From JAJPKK01 sp963787675 (GTDB lineage Bacteria; Pseudomonadota; Alphaproteobacteria; Rhizobiales; Xanthobacteraceae), in the NCBI GenBank assembly GCA_963787675.1, contig CAWBDV010000003.1, positions 1,674,001 to 1,738,000 of the forward strand: 64,000 nucleotides of DNA. The letters are read 5' to 3'. Position 1 is the first letter of the stretch; each line of letters starts with the position of its first letter. Below are positions 40,526-49,434 of this stretch, in pieces. The notes below the pieces were generated by a model. The model made no database searches. It was not told where the DNA came from and worked only from the letters and a program-made list of their open reading frames with translations. The translations under genes and the position numbers were made by a program.

Positions 40526-43375
40526 TCAACTCAATGCGCGGCGCGTTGCCTCGGCAAGCACTGACAGTCCGGCTTCGACGTCGCGACCGAGATGGACCCG
40601 CAGTGCGCGGCGTCCGCGCTCGGCCAAAACCTGGAAATCGCCCCGCGCCTGCGCTGCCTTGACCACGCCGAAGGTGGCTTTGTGGCCGGGTATCGGAAGA
40701 TCGGCCGCGTCATCCGCGGTGATCTGCAGGAACACTCCGCTCGGAGGCCCGCCCTTGTAGGCTTGGCCCGTCGAGTGCAGGAAGCGGGGACCAAAGCCCA
40801 CGCAGGTCGCCACCTGCAAATCGTCGCGCAAGGCCGTGCGCATGCCTTGCAGCGCATCGATATGGGGCTTGTTGCGCTCGATGTACGCGAGGAACGCCGC
40901 GTAATCGCCGGGCCTGATCCGGGAGAGATGCGCCTTCAACCAACTGTCGAGCGAGGAATTGGCGCCAGCGCGACGCAACGCCTGGGCGTTCATCTCGTCG
41001 GCGTAGATCGCAATGTCGTTGCCGCGGAACACCGGGGTCTCCGCAGGTAGCGCGCCGGTCTTCTCGAAGGCTGCGGTCAGGTCGCGCGTCGCAACCTTGC
41101 TTGCCTCGACATCAGGCTGATCGAACGGATCGATCCCGATCACCGCACCGGCGACGGCGGTCGCCATCTCCCACCGGAAAAACTCCTGGGCGATCTCCAT
41201 GGTGTCGTGGAGATCGATCCGCACCACCGGGTGTCCCCTGTTCGCCAAAGCATCGACCGCGGCGTCCTGGCTCGCATTGCTGCCTTGAAGCCGCAGCTGA
41301 ATGAACAGGCGGTCGTTGCCGTAGACACCGGGCGCGCCAAGTGGCTCGCCATCGACCGGAATGAGGCCTTTGCCGTTCTTTCCGGTCGATTCAGCGATGA
41401 GCTGTTCGGCCCAGGCGCCGAAGTCCGCGATCTCCGGCGACGTAATGATCGTCACCTTGTCGCGTCCCTCTGCCGCGGCACGCCCCATGGCGAGGCCGAG
41501 TTGAACCCCGGGGTTTGCGGCCGGCGGCACGTCATCGCCGCAGCTTCGCACCATCATCCGCGCCCGGTCGAGAAACTGCGCGACGCCGAGGCCGATCGCG
41601 GCAGCAGGCACAAGGCCGAATTTCGACAGCACCGAATAGCGACCGCCGATGCTCGGATTACCGAAGAAGATGTGGCGGAAGCCGTCTCGCTCCGCGGTCT
41701 TCTGCACCGAGGAGTTCGGATCGGTGACGGCGACGAAGCGGCGGCCGGCTTCGCCTTTGGCGACAGTCTCGACAACCCTGGCGAAGAAGTAATCCTTGAA
41801 GATGTTCGGCTCGAGCGTGCTGCCGGATTTGCTCGATACGATGAACAGGGTCGAGGCGAGATCAATCCGCTGTTCGATTGCGCGTACCTGCTGCGGATCG
41901 GTCGAATCGAGGATGTGCAGCTTCGGAAATCCGGGCTTCGAACCGAACGTCAGCGCCAGCACTTCCGGGCCAAGGCTCGATCCACCCATCCCTAGCAGAA
42001 CCGCATCGCGGAATTTCGATGCGCGGACATCCTCGGCAAAAGCTTTGAGCTTGCCGATGTCCGCAAGCTCGGCATCAACCACGTCGAGCCAGCCCAGCCA
42101 CTTCGCTTCGTCATGGTCGGTCCACAGCTTGGCATCACGGCCCCACAGCCGCCGAATGTTGCCGGCCGCGCGCCAGCTGTCCGCGGCGGCGTCAACGTCC
42201 TTGCCCAGCGCATCACCGAGCATCAGCTTCTGCGTGCCGAGCCGCGTGCCGAGCGCCTCGGCGCGCTTGCGGGCGACCGCGCCGAGGAGCTTGTCGAACG
42301 CGTCGGCAAAAAGCCTCACGCCGTCGACGACGAGGCTCGCGGTCACCTCGTCGAGCGAGATGCCGGCAGCGGCGAGCGCGGCCAACTCGGCTTCGGCCTC
42401 GCCTACCCCCTCTTCGATCGTCGCATGCACGCGGCCATGGTCGCGAAACGCATCCATCGTCTTGACCGGCATGGTGTTGACCGTGTGCGGCCCGATCAGC
42501 GTCTCGACGTAGAGCACATCGCTGTAAGCTGGATCCTTGGTGCCGGTGCTCGCCCAGAGGAGGCGCTGCACCCGCGCGCCCTTGGCGGCGAGGCGATCCC
42601 AACGCGTGCCGGCGAAGATTCGTTTGAAACTGCGATAGGCAATTTTTGCGTTGGCAATAGCGGTTTTGCCGCGCAACGCTTCGAGTTTCTTGCGCTGCGC
42701 GGGATCGTGGGCTGCGGCAGCCGCTTTAGTCAGCTTTGCATCGACCGCGGTATCGATGCGGCTGACGAAAAAGCTTGTAACGCTCGCGACACGTCCAACG
42801 TCGCCGCCGTTCGCCGCGAAGTGCTCCAGGCCTGCAAGATAGGCCTCCGCCACCTCTTCGTAGACTTTTTGCCCGAACAACAACGTGATGTTGATGTTGA
42901 TGCCCTCTCCGATGAGTTGCCGGATCGCCGGCAGCCCTGCCGGTGTCGCCGGCACCTTCACCAATAGGTTCGGTCGATCGACTGCGTGCCACAGCCGCCG
43001 CGCCTCCTCAATCGTCGCCGTCGTATCGTTCGCGAGATAAGGCGAGACTTCGAGGCTCACGAACCCGTCGGCACCCTTGGTGCGGTCGAACACCGTCTTG
43101 AGATCATCAGCAGCGTGGCGGATATCTTCGATCGCGAGGCCCTCGTAGATCGAGCTAATGGTTTCCCCACCCGACGCAGCTGCCGCGCGCAGCTTGTCCT
43201 CGTACTCGCTCAATTCCCCGATGGCCTTCTCAAAGATCGACGGATTGGACGTGACGCCGCTGAGCCCGTCTTGCGCGATCAGCTGGCGGAGCCCGCCTTC
43301 GCGCAAAAAGTCGCGTGCGAGGAAATCGAGCCAAACTGCCTGACCGTGCTCGTTGAGCGCCTGCAATGGATTCAT
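40526..43375 (-). CDS. tal-pgi: Bifunctional transaldolase / glucose-6-phosphate isomerase
   Basis: A 949-residue fusion. The N-terminal transaldolase (about 1-370) has the TALB-like QLIAQDGLSGVTSNPSIFEKAI start and the Schiff-base lysine in NLLVKVPATPAG. The C-terminal glucose-6-phosphate isomerase has GMGGSSLGPEVLALTFG and the phosphate-binding STLFIVSSKSGSTLEPNIFKDY SIS motif. It joins non-oxidative PPP with glycolysis/gluconeogenesis in one polypeptide, a known fusion in several alphaproteobacteria. The ATG overlaps the tkt stop (ATGA). Confidence 0.95.
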   Translation of the reverse strand: MNPLQALNEHGQAVWLDFLARDFLREGGLRQLIAQDGLSGVTSNPSIFEKAIGELSEYEDKLRAAAASGGETISSIYEGLAIEDIRHAADDLKTVFDRTKGADGFVSLEVSPYLANDTTATIEEARRLWHAVDRPNLLVKVPATPAGLPAIRQLIGEGININITLLFGQKVYEEVAEAYLAGLEHFAANGGDVGRVASVTSFFVSRIDTAVDAKLTKAAAAAHDPAQRKKLEALRGKTAIANAKIAYRSFKRIFAGTRWDRLAAKGARVQRLLWASTGTKDPAYSDVLYVETLIGPHTVNTMPVKTMDAFRDHGRVHATIEEGVGEAEAELAALAAAGISLDEVTASLVVDGVRLFADAFDKLLGAVARKRAEALGTRLGTQKLMLGDALGKDVDAAADSWRAAGNIRRLWGRDAKLWTDHDEAKWLGWLDVVDAELADIGKLKAFAEDVRASKFRDAVLLGMGGSSLGPEVLALTFGSKPGFPKLHILDSTDPQQVRAIEQRIDLASTLFIVSSKSGSTLEPNIFKDYFFARVVETVAKGEAGRRFVAVTDPNSSVQKTAERDGFRHIFFGNPSIGGRYSVLSKFGLVPAAAIGLGVAQFLDRARMMVRSCGDDVPPAANPGVQLGLAMGRAAAEGRDKVTIITSPEIADFGAWAEQLIAESTGKNGKGLIPVDGEPLGAPGVYGNDRLFIQLRLQGSNASQDAAVDALANRGHPVVRIDLHDTMEIAQEFFRWEMATAVAGAVIGIDPFDQPDVEASKVATRDLTAAFEKTGALPAETPVFRGNDIAIYADEMNAQALRRAGANSSLDSWLKAHLSRIRPGDYAAFLAYIERNKPHIDALQGMRTALRDDLQVATCVGFGPRFLHSTGQAYKGGPPSGVFLQITADDAADLPIPGHKATFGVVKAAQARGDFQVLAERGRRALRVHLGRDVEAGLSVLAEATRRALS

Positions 43376-45492
43376 GCAGCCTTCCATTTCGCGATTTGGG
43401 CCTTGGCGATGTCGGCGACATCGCCGGGCGTGAAGCCGAAGGTCTTCATCAGGTCAGCGGCGGGTGCCGATGCACCAAATCCCTTCATGGCGATTATAGC
43501 GCCCTCGGTGCCCACATAGCGCTCCCAGCCGAGCGGACTTGCGGCCTCGACCGAAACCCGCGCCCTGACCGCGGGCGGTAGTACCTCGTCGCGATAGGCG
43601 CGGTCCTGCCGCTCGAACAATTCCCACGACGGCATGCTCACGACGCGCGCCCTCACGCCCGCCGCCGCCAAGAGATCACGCGCCTTGACGCAGACCGCAA
43701 CCTCGCTGCCGGTTGCCATCAGGATGACGTCGGGCGGACCGTCCTTGGCATCAGCCAGAACGTAGGCACCGCGCGAAACGCCAGACGCCGGCGCGAACTG
43801 AGTGCGGTCGAACGTCGGCACCGCCTGGCGGGTCAGTACAAGACAGGCAGGATGCGTCGTCAGCCCCATCACGACTTTCCAGCCTTCCACCACTTCTCCG
43901 GCGTCGGCCGGCCGTAAAACCACGAGGCCCGGAATCGCGCGCAGACCCACCAACTGCTCGACCGGCTGGTGGGTCGGCCCGTCCTGGCCCAATCCGATCG
44001 AGTCGTGGGTGAAGATATAGATGGTCGGCAGGCCCATCATGGCGGCGAGCCGGATCGACGGCTTCATATAGTCGGAGAAGATGAGGAAGGTCCCGCCGAA
44101 CGGCCGCAATCCGCAAACTGCAAGCCCGTTGAGCGCGGCCCCCATGGCGTGCTCCCGCACGCCGAAATGAAGGTTGCGCCCGACATCCGGCGCGGTTTCG
44201 AAATCACCAGAGCCTTTCACCACCGCCTTGGTGGAGGCCGCGAGATCCGCGTTGCCGCCGATCATCAGCGGTGCATGCTCGGCGATCGCCGCGAGCACAC
44301 GTCCCGATGATTCCCGCGTCGCCAATCCTTTGGCGTCCGGCGCGAACCGCGGCAGGTCGGCATCCCAGCCGGCTGGCCCGGCGCGCCCCTCAAGCGCGGC
44401 CAGCGTCGATCCGAGGTCGGGAAATTGGCGGCGGTAGCGATCGCTGACCGCCATCCATTCCTTGCTCAACCGTTCGCCGCGCTTGCCGATGCCGTCGCGG
44501 AAATGCTCGTAAACGCCGTCCGGCACCAGGAATTTCGCGTCCTCAGGCCAGCCATAGGCGCGCTTGGCAAGGCGGACCTCCTCCTCCCCCAAAGGTTCGC
44601 CATGCGCGGCGCTTGTGTCCTGCTTGTGGGGGGCGCCGTACGCAATGTGGCTGTCGACAATGATGAACGTGGGCCGGTCATTGGTGCGGCGGAAATTGTC
44701 CAGCGCGCGTTCGATTGCCGCGGTGTCGTTTGCATCAGTGACATGCGCGACGTTCCAGCCGTAGCCGCGGAAGCGGGTCGCGGTATCTTCCGTGAATGCG
44801 ATATCGGTCTTGCCGTCGATGGTGATGTGATTGTTGTCGTAGATCCAGCAGAGGTTGGACAGGCATAGGTGCCCAGCGAGCGAGGCGGCTTCGCTGGCAA
44901 CGCCCTCCATCATGTCGCCGTCGCTGCATAAGACGTAAACGTCGTAATCGAACAGCTTGTAGCCGTCGCGATTGAAATAATTGGCAAGCCAGCGCTGCGC
45001 CATCGCCATGCCGACACTGTTGCCGCACCCCTGCCCCAGCGGACCCGTCGTGATCTCGACGCCGGTCGTGTGACCGAACTCGGGATGCCCCGGACAACGG
45101 CTGCCGAGCTGACGAAACGCCTTGATATCATCGAGCGTAACCGCCGCGCGCTCAGACTTTCCATCACCCTGCCCCCGGTCACCATCCTTGACGCCGGCGA
45201 GATGGAGGATGGCGTACAGCAGCATCGACGCGTGCCCATTGGATAGGACGAAACGGTCGCGATTAGGCCAGTTCGGCGTGTCAGGATCGTAACGGAGAAC
45301 ACGCTGCCACAGCGTGTACACGACGGGAGCGAGCGCCATCGGCGTTCCGGGATGCCCGGAATTCGCCTTTTGCACGGCGTCCATCGCAAGGGTGCGAATG
45401 GTGTTGATCGCGACGCGATCGAGGTCGCCTTGGGGCGTGCGAAGAGATTTTCCGGAATTGCTGTCGGCTGCCGAGACCGTCTTGGCTTCCAT
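43372..45492 (-). CDS. tkt: Transketolase
   Basis: Transketolase moves two-carbon units between sugar phosphates with thiamine diphosphate. The 706-residue protein has SGHPGTPMALAPVVYTLWQ near 48, the ThDP motif CSDGDMMEGVASEAASLAG to IYDNNHITIDG, and the second-domain FSDYMKPSIRLAAMMGLPTIYIFTHDS with GQDGPTHQPVEQLVGLRAIPGL. It is the first gene of the operon tkt > tal-pgi > gnd > zwf > pgl > gntK. The start at 45492 follows GAGAGAACCTC; an in-frame ATG at 45552 exists. Confidence 0.96.
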   Translation of the reverse strand: MEAKTVSAADSNSGKSLRTPQGDLDRVAINTIRTLAMDAVQKANSGHPGTPMALAPVVYTLWQRVLRYDPDTPNWPNRDRFVLSNGHASMLLYAILHLAGVKDGDRGQGDGKSERAAVTLDDIKAFRQLGSRCPGHPEFGHTTGVEITTGPLGQGCGNSVGMAMAQRWLANYFNRDGYKLFDYDVYVLCSDGDMMEGVASEAASLAGHLCLSNLCWIYDNNHITIDGKTDIAFTEDTATRFRGYGWNVAHVTDANDTAAIERALDNFRRTNDRPTFIIVDSHIAYGAPHKQDTSAAHGEPLGEEEVRLAKRAYGWPEDAKFLVPDGVYEHFRDGIGKRGERLSKEWMAVSDRYRRQFPDLGSTLAALEGRAGPAGWDADLPRFAPDAKGLATRESSGRVLAAIAEHAPLMIGGNADLAASTKAVVKGSGDFETAPDVGRNLHFGVREHAMGAALNGLAVCGLRPFGGTFLIFSDYMKPSIRLAAMMGLPTIYIFTHDSIGLGQDGPTHQPVEQLVGLRAIPGLVVLRPADAGEVVEGWKVVMGLTTHPACLVLTRQAVPTFDRTQFAPASGVSRGAYVLADAKDGPPDVILMATGSEVAVCVKARDLLAAAGVRARVVSMPSWELFERQDRAYRDEVLPPAVRARVSVEAASPLGWERYVGTEGAIIAMKGFGASAPAADLMKTFGFTPGDVADIAKAQIAKWKAA

Positions 45493-45662
45493 GAGGTTCT
45501 CTCGCTCGGTTGCTGTGTTTGGCCGCTGCCTGCGCCCGCCGCCAAACCGCAAGCCGATTCAAATCGCGCATAGATGAGGTTTAACGCAACGTTGTGATGA
45601 AGGTTCCGAGTGCCCCGGGCGCCGCGAGCCATCCCCGCGTATCCTGCATCAGAGTGCCCGCG

Positions 45663-45767
45663 CGTAGCCCGCATGAGCGCAGCGACATGCGGGGCCTCCA
45701 TCGCCCCATCGTTCGCCTTCAGGATTAATCCGCTTTACCCGGATGTCGCTGCGCTCATCCGGGCTAC
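45663..45767. repeat. Palindromic repeat, GTAGCCC(G)GGATG family
   Basis: GTAGCCCGCATGAGCGCAGCGACATGCGGGG (45663 on) and CCGGATGTCGCTGCGCTCATCCGGGCTAC (to 45767) form a pair of related palindromes. The arms carry compensating changes (CGCATG/CATGCG against CGGATG/CATCCG), which suggests each half folds on its own. Between the tkt promoter side and the beta-helix gene. Confidence 0.85.
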
Positions 45768-45779
45768 GGGCAAGTATCG

Positions 45780-46442
45780 TCAGTTATTCAGGACCGCGTT
45801 GTCGATGCCACGGCCGATGACGCGGGCGTTGCCGTTGAGGACGGAGTTGCGGATCGTGGCGTTGTCGACTGTCGCATTGCCGTTGAGCACCGAGTTTGCG
45901 ACCGTCGAGCGCGACACTTTTGCGCTCCCATTGCAGACCGAGCTGGTCAGCGAGGAGTCGATGACGTTTGACGAGCCATTGAGCGAGCTCGCATCAATAA
46001 TGGAGCGGCCAGAAACATGCGCGCTGCCGTTGATGGCCGCGCCGTTGAGCAAGCGCGCTTCCCCGCTGATCCTCGCGTTGCCGCACACCGTCGAGTTACC
46101 GGAGACGAACACCGATGCTTCAACCGATGCCGAGGTGGCGACCATCCCGCCGCCGTTGGCGTGAACTTGCGTCGGTTGACCGCCGCATGGGTTCTGCGAA
46201 GCGACCGTGCCCTGACTCGTAATCGGCGCGCCGTTGCAGGTGCACGAACCGTTGGTACAGGACATCGATCCTTCGCAGGAGTAGCACTGGCCGTTGACGC
46301 AGACGTTTGATGCGGCCTCGGTTTCGATGGCAAACGGGCCCGCGAGAGCAGCTACGAGGACAAAGTGTCGGGCGAGCGAAGCAATCGGCATCGCGGCTGA
46401 ACTTCCTGATAGTTGAGTGGAGTATCGAGACAAAAAGTCCAT
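45780..46442 (-). CDS. Exported Cys-rich protein with beta-helix-like NGNA repeats
   Basis: A 220-residue protein with a signal-like hydrophobic segment (about residues 24-43). A compact Cys-rich part follows (CVNGQCYSCEG, then CTNGSCTCNG). After this comes an imperfect repeat region of hexapeptide-like units, such as GNARISG, GSAHVSG, GNATVDN and three SVLNGNA/NAVLNN turns. The pattern resembles the YdcK-type NGNARVSG left-handed beta-helix rather than any enzyme I recognise. GAGGAGG before the ATG at 46442 fixes the start, although 46391 would place the signal peptide closer to the N terminus. No partner gene is evident. Confidence 0.78.
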   Translation of the reverse strand: MDFLSRYSTQLSGSSAAMPIASLARHFVLVAALAGPFAIETEAASNVCVNGQCYSCEGSMSCTNGSCTCNGAPITSQGTVASQNPCGGQPTQVHANGGGMVATSASVEASVFVSGNSTVCGNARISGEARLLNGAAINGSAHVSGRSIIDASSLNGSSNVIDSSLTSSVCNGSAKVSRSTVANSVLNGNATVDNATIRNSVLNGNARVIGRGIDNAVLNN

Positions 46443-46520
46443 GACGATCCTCCTCTAAATCAGCGCATCAATGACCCATTCTTGTCAATAATAGCGCGTT
46501 TGCGCGGCGGCAGGTATCTA

Positions 46521-47411
46521 TCAACGCATCCCGGCGAACGGATCGCTCGCGTACTGAGACAAGCTGCGCATGGAGGACTTCATAGATGGCGGCGTCTTCA
46601 TCGCCGGCTTGTTATCCGCCGAGTCTTTGCCAGGCACCGGGATCGCATAGGTCAGGATGGTCTTTGCGACCAGCCGATCAGAGCCCGGGGTCAAACCGTA
46701 GCCCACGCCGAGATCCACGTCGATGACGCCGACCTTGAAGTCAGCAACGGCAAAAAGTTGGTGCTGCTGCTGCTGGAATGACTGAAATCCGCCGAACGGC
46801 CCGAGGTCGGTGTAGTACTCCAAAGCGAGGAAGGTGTCTTCGGCAAGCTTGCGGGCCAAGCGCGCGGCCGGCGCGAAATCAGCTTCGCCGTATTTCCCAA
46901 AACCGGCGTCAACGATCGGATTGACGATGAATTCCCACTGCGGATTTCGCCAGCCGATGATCGGGCGGATTTCCATCGCAAAGCGCGTCTGCGAGAACGG
47001 CGGCGTCGTGTAATCGTATTCAAAGTTGATGCCGTAGAAGAAGCTCTTCTTCTCGGCATCGGGCGTGACGAACAGGGTGCGCACCTTGGCTGCGTTGGAG
47101 AGAAAGCGGCCCTCGCCGTCTATGGCCCACGGAATGTAGAAGCCGAATTCGAACCACTTGGTGACGCCGTAGGCGAATTCAGGCGTCGCGTTGAGCGCGT
47201 GGTTGGACACGAGGCCGCCCGGAAAATCCGGCTCCTTGCGTCCATCGAAGGTGTAATTGAAGTGGTGCTGAATGGTCCACTGGCCGACCTCCGCGATCTC
47301 GGCGTTGTAGACCTGGATTTCATCAACAGCGCGGGCCGGTTGCGGAGCAAACGAAAGGACCGCGACCGCCCCTACCAACGCCGACGATACGCGCCAGCGA
47401 AACGACTGCAT
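46521..47411 (-). CDS. Probable outer-membrane beta-barrel/transporter-like protein
   Basis: A 296-residue protein with a signal peptide (to about residue 28, ARA) and many alternating hydrophobic/aromatic strands ending in aromatic residues, typical of an outer-membrane beta-barrel (FNYTFDGRKEPDF, FAYGVTKWFEFGFYIPW, FFYGINFEYDYTTPPFSQTRFAMEI). The C-terminal 30 residues are a Pro/Ser/Lys tail. Unlike most porins it does not end in Phe, so the barrel may be short or the protein periplasmic. AGGGGAAAG precedes the ATG at 47411. No specific substrate. Confidence 0.72.
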   Translation of the reverse strand: MQSFRWRVSSALVGAVAVLSFAPQPARAVDEIQVYNAEIAEVGQWTIQHHFNYTFDGRKEPDFPGGLVSNHALNATPEFAYGVTKWFEFGFYIPWAIDGEGRFLSNAAKVRTLFVTPDAEKKSFFYGINFEYDYTTPPFSQTRFAMEIRPIIGWRNPQWEFIVNPIVDAGFGKYGEADFAPAARLARKLAEDTFLALEYYTDLGPFGGFQSFQQQQHQLFAVADFKVGVIDVDLGVGYGLTPGSDRLVAKTILTYAIPVPGKDSADNKPAMKTPPSMKSSMRSLSQYASDPFAGMR

Positions 47412-47502
47412 CTTTCCCCTGCCGCGCCAGAACACTCCCCTGACGGTATCCTCATTTTAGAATGCTTCCAAATTAAAATGCCGCTATGCCCGTCACAGGA
47501 AA

Positions 47503-48102
47503 TCACTTTGCCGCGGTCGTGGGGGCGACGCTGCCGCCAAGCGCACCGTCCTCCGCGCCGCCATTGCCGTCCCATCGATGCCGCCGGCTCTCGAGCACAA
47601 TGTCGAGGTCGCGCTCGGAAAATGTGACAAGGTCGCTGTGGCCGAACCCGCGTGAATAGTCGAGTACCGAGAAAATCTCCGGCGCGATCCGCAACAAAAC
47701 GACGCCCGCCGATGGCGGCTGCGGGGCGATGCGCTCCGCATCGCCGCGCAGGACCGGCGGCGGCAGGTCCGCATATTCGGGATAGCGGCTGAGCCGTAGC
47801 CGGGCGACATGATCGAACTCGGCCGGGTCGGTCACCTCGCAGGCCTTGCCGGCGAGCGAAAGACCCTTGATGTCCACGGGATGCGCCGCGTCGCTGCCAA
47901 TCGCAATCGATACGCGAGGGTCGCGCTTGATATTCACGTACTTCTGGGAATTGCGCGCGACGAAACAATACAGCAGGAACCCATCGTTGACATAGCCGAC
48001 CATCGTCGCCTGTGGCCAGCCGTCGGGCCTGTTGGTGGCGAGCGTCATCAGGCGATGCCCGTTGAGCAGCTTGAGGATCAGATCCTTTTTCGTTCTCATC
48101 AA
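47503..48102 (-). CDS. Pyridoxamine 5'-phosphate oxidase-fold protein
   Basis: A 199-residue split-barrel protein of the PNPOx/FMN-binding type. It shows LNGHRLMTLATNRPDGWPQATMVGYVNDGFLLYCFVARNSQKYVNIKRDPRVSIAI, the flavin/substrate barrel start, and SLAGKACEVTDPAEFDHVARL later. The biochemical role is unknown, as for most stand-alone PNPOx-like proteins. The start is one of two adjacent ATGs (48102 or 48099). It is separated by 87 bases from the LigB-like gene. Confidence 0.87.
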   Translation of the reverse strand: MMRTKKDLILKLLNGHRLMTLATNRPDGWPQATMVGYVNDGFLLYCFVARNSQKYVNIKRDPRVSIAIGSDAAHPVDIKGLSLAGKACEVTDPAEFDHVARLRLSRYPEYADLPPPVLRGDAERIAPQPPSAGVVLLRIAPEIFSVLDYSRGFGHSDLVTFSERDLDIVLESRRHRWDGNGGAEDGALGGSVAPTTAAK

Positions 48103-48189
48103 ACGGTTTGCCCTTGGGTGCCTTCCATCCGCAAACTGAACGCGCGCAGGTCTAATCGATTGATGGCCGGCCTAGACGCCGGCCTCAGC

Positions 48190-49050
48190 TCAAGCCGCAA
48201 TCAATGCCGGCCTGCTGTCGTTCTCGAGCACGAGCGTTGCCGCCGCGGTGTTGGAGATCGGAATATGATAGTTGCGGTGCACTTGCCGCACGTCGCCGGG
48301 CAGCGCGCCACGCATCGCCATCCAGTTGAGAAATTCAACGCCCTGGGCACCGGCCAGCTTGACCCAGTCGTGGATCGAGTAGCGGGTCAGCGACTCCGGA
48401 TCGTTCACGATCTTATCGAGGCAAAGCTGGTCGAATTCCTTGTTGATAAATCCGGCGCGCTGGCCGTCGAGCTGGTGCGACAGCCCGCCGGTGCCGACGA
48501 CCATGACCCGCAGATCAGCCTCATAAGATTCAATCGCGCGACCGACCGAACGGCCGAGCTTGAGGCACCGCGCCAATGACGGCAGCGGATGCTGTACGGT
48601 GTTGATCGAAATCGGAACGATCTTGATCGGCCATTTCTCGCCCGGCCACATCAGCGCCATTGGAATCGTGATCGCGTGGTCGATCAACATCTCCTGGCAC
48701 GTGGTGATGTCGAATTCATCGGCGACCAGGGCATTGATGAGGTGCCATGAGAGGTCAGGATCGCCGGCGATCGGCCGCGACACCGGGATGCCCCACCCCT
48801 CATCCTCGCTGCGATATTCTTTTGCTGCGCCGACCGCAAAGGTCGGCAGCTTGTCGAGGAAGAAGTTGAGCCCGTGATCGTTGGAAAAGACGACCGCGAC
48901 GTCGGGCTTCTCCCGCGCCAGCCAATAATGAACAAAATCGAAGCCCTGGAAGAACGGCTTCCAGTAAGGATCGTTCTGCTTTTTTTCCGCGATCGCTTTG
49001 CCGATTGCGGGAACATGCGTCGATGCGATGCCGCCGATGATTCTGGCCAT
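48190..49050 (-). CDS. Class III extradiol dioxygenase, catalytic subunit (LigB-like)
   Basis: A 286-residue LigB-type dioxygenase that cleaves an aromatic ring next to vicinal hydroxyls using non-haem Fe(II) and O2. Metal and catalytic histidines lie in GIASTHVPAIG near residue 12 and VVFSNDHGLNFF near 60. TTCQEMLIDHAITIPMALMWPG and VGTGGLSHQLDG also match the protocatechuate 4,5-dioxygenase/gallate dioxygenase family. It follows the LigA-like gene by two bases, as in ligAB. The substrate (protocatechuate, gallate or relative) is not certain. Confidence 0.92.
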   Translation of the reverse strand: MARIIGGIASTHVPAIGKAIAEKKQNDPYWKPFFQGFDFVHYWLAREKPDVAVVFSNDHGLNFFLDKLPTFAVGAAKEYRSEDEGWGIPVSRPIAGDPDLSWHLINALVADEFDITTCQEMLIDHAITIPMALMWPGEKWPIKIVPISINTVQHPLPSLARCLKLGRSVGRAIESYEADLRVMVVGTGGLSHQLDGQRAGFINKEFDQLCLDKIVNDPESLTRYSIHDWVKLAGAQGVEFLNWMAMRGALPGDVRQVHRNYHIPISNTAAATLVLENDSRPALIAA

Positions 49051-49052
49051 CT

Positions 49053-49403
49053 CTACCTCCCCTCGGTGACGAGCATGTCCTTGAACTCGTCGACGCTCAT
49101 TCCGGTCTGCTGCGCGCCGATGTCCTGGACGTTGAGGCCGAAGATTCCGGCGAGCTTCGCGAGGTAATAGACGTTGCCGCCGGCCTCGATCATCCTGAGC
49201 ACGCTGCGGCTGCGCACTGCCTCGCGCTGTTCGTCATTGAGGCCGAACCGGCGGCAATAGCCATCCTCGTCCTTGAGGAACGCAGCACGGTTCTCGGCCT
49301 TGTTGAACGAGAAACACATGCGGTTGAGAGCCAAGCCCTTCTGCGCTTGCGCGCCATCGAACATGGTGGTGCCAGGAATGTCCTGTGTCATGGCAGCCGG
49401 CAT
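49053..49403 (-). CDS. Extradiol dioxygenase small subunit (LigA-like)
   Basis: A 116-residue helical alpha subunit partnering the LigB-like protein. It has LNRMCFSFNKAENRAAFLKDEDGYCRRFGLNDEQREAVRSR and DVQDIGAQQTGMSVDEF-like VQDIGAQQTGMSVDEFKDML, both characteristic of LigA. It caps the active site in protocatechuate 4,5-dioxygenase. AGAAGGGA precedes the ATG at 49403; a GTG-like upstream start (49457) lacks this. It is 31 bases after the Rieske oxygenase gene. Confidence 0.9.
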   Translation of the reverse strand: MPAAMTQDIPGTTMFDGAQAQKGLALNRMCFSFNKAENRAAFLKDEDGYCRRFGLNDEQREAVRSRSVLRMIEAGGNVYYLAKLAGIFGLNVQDIGAQQTGMSVDEFKDMLVTEGR

Positions 49404-49434
49404 AGCGGCGTTTCCCTTCTTGCTGTGATCGCGC

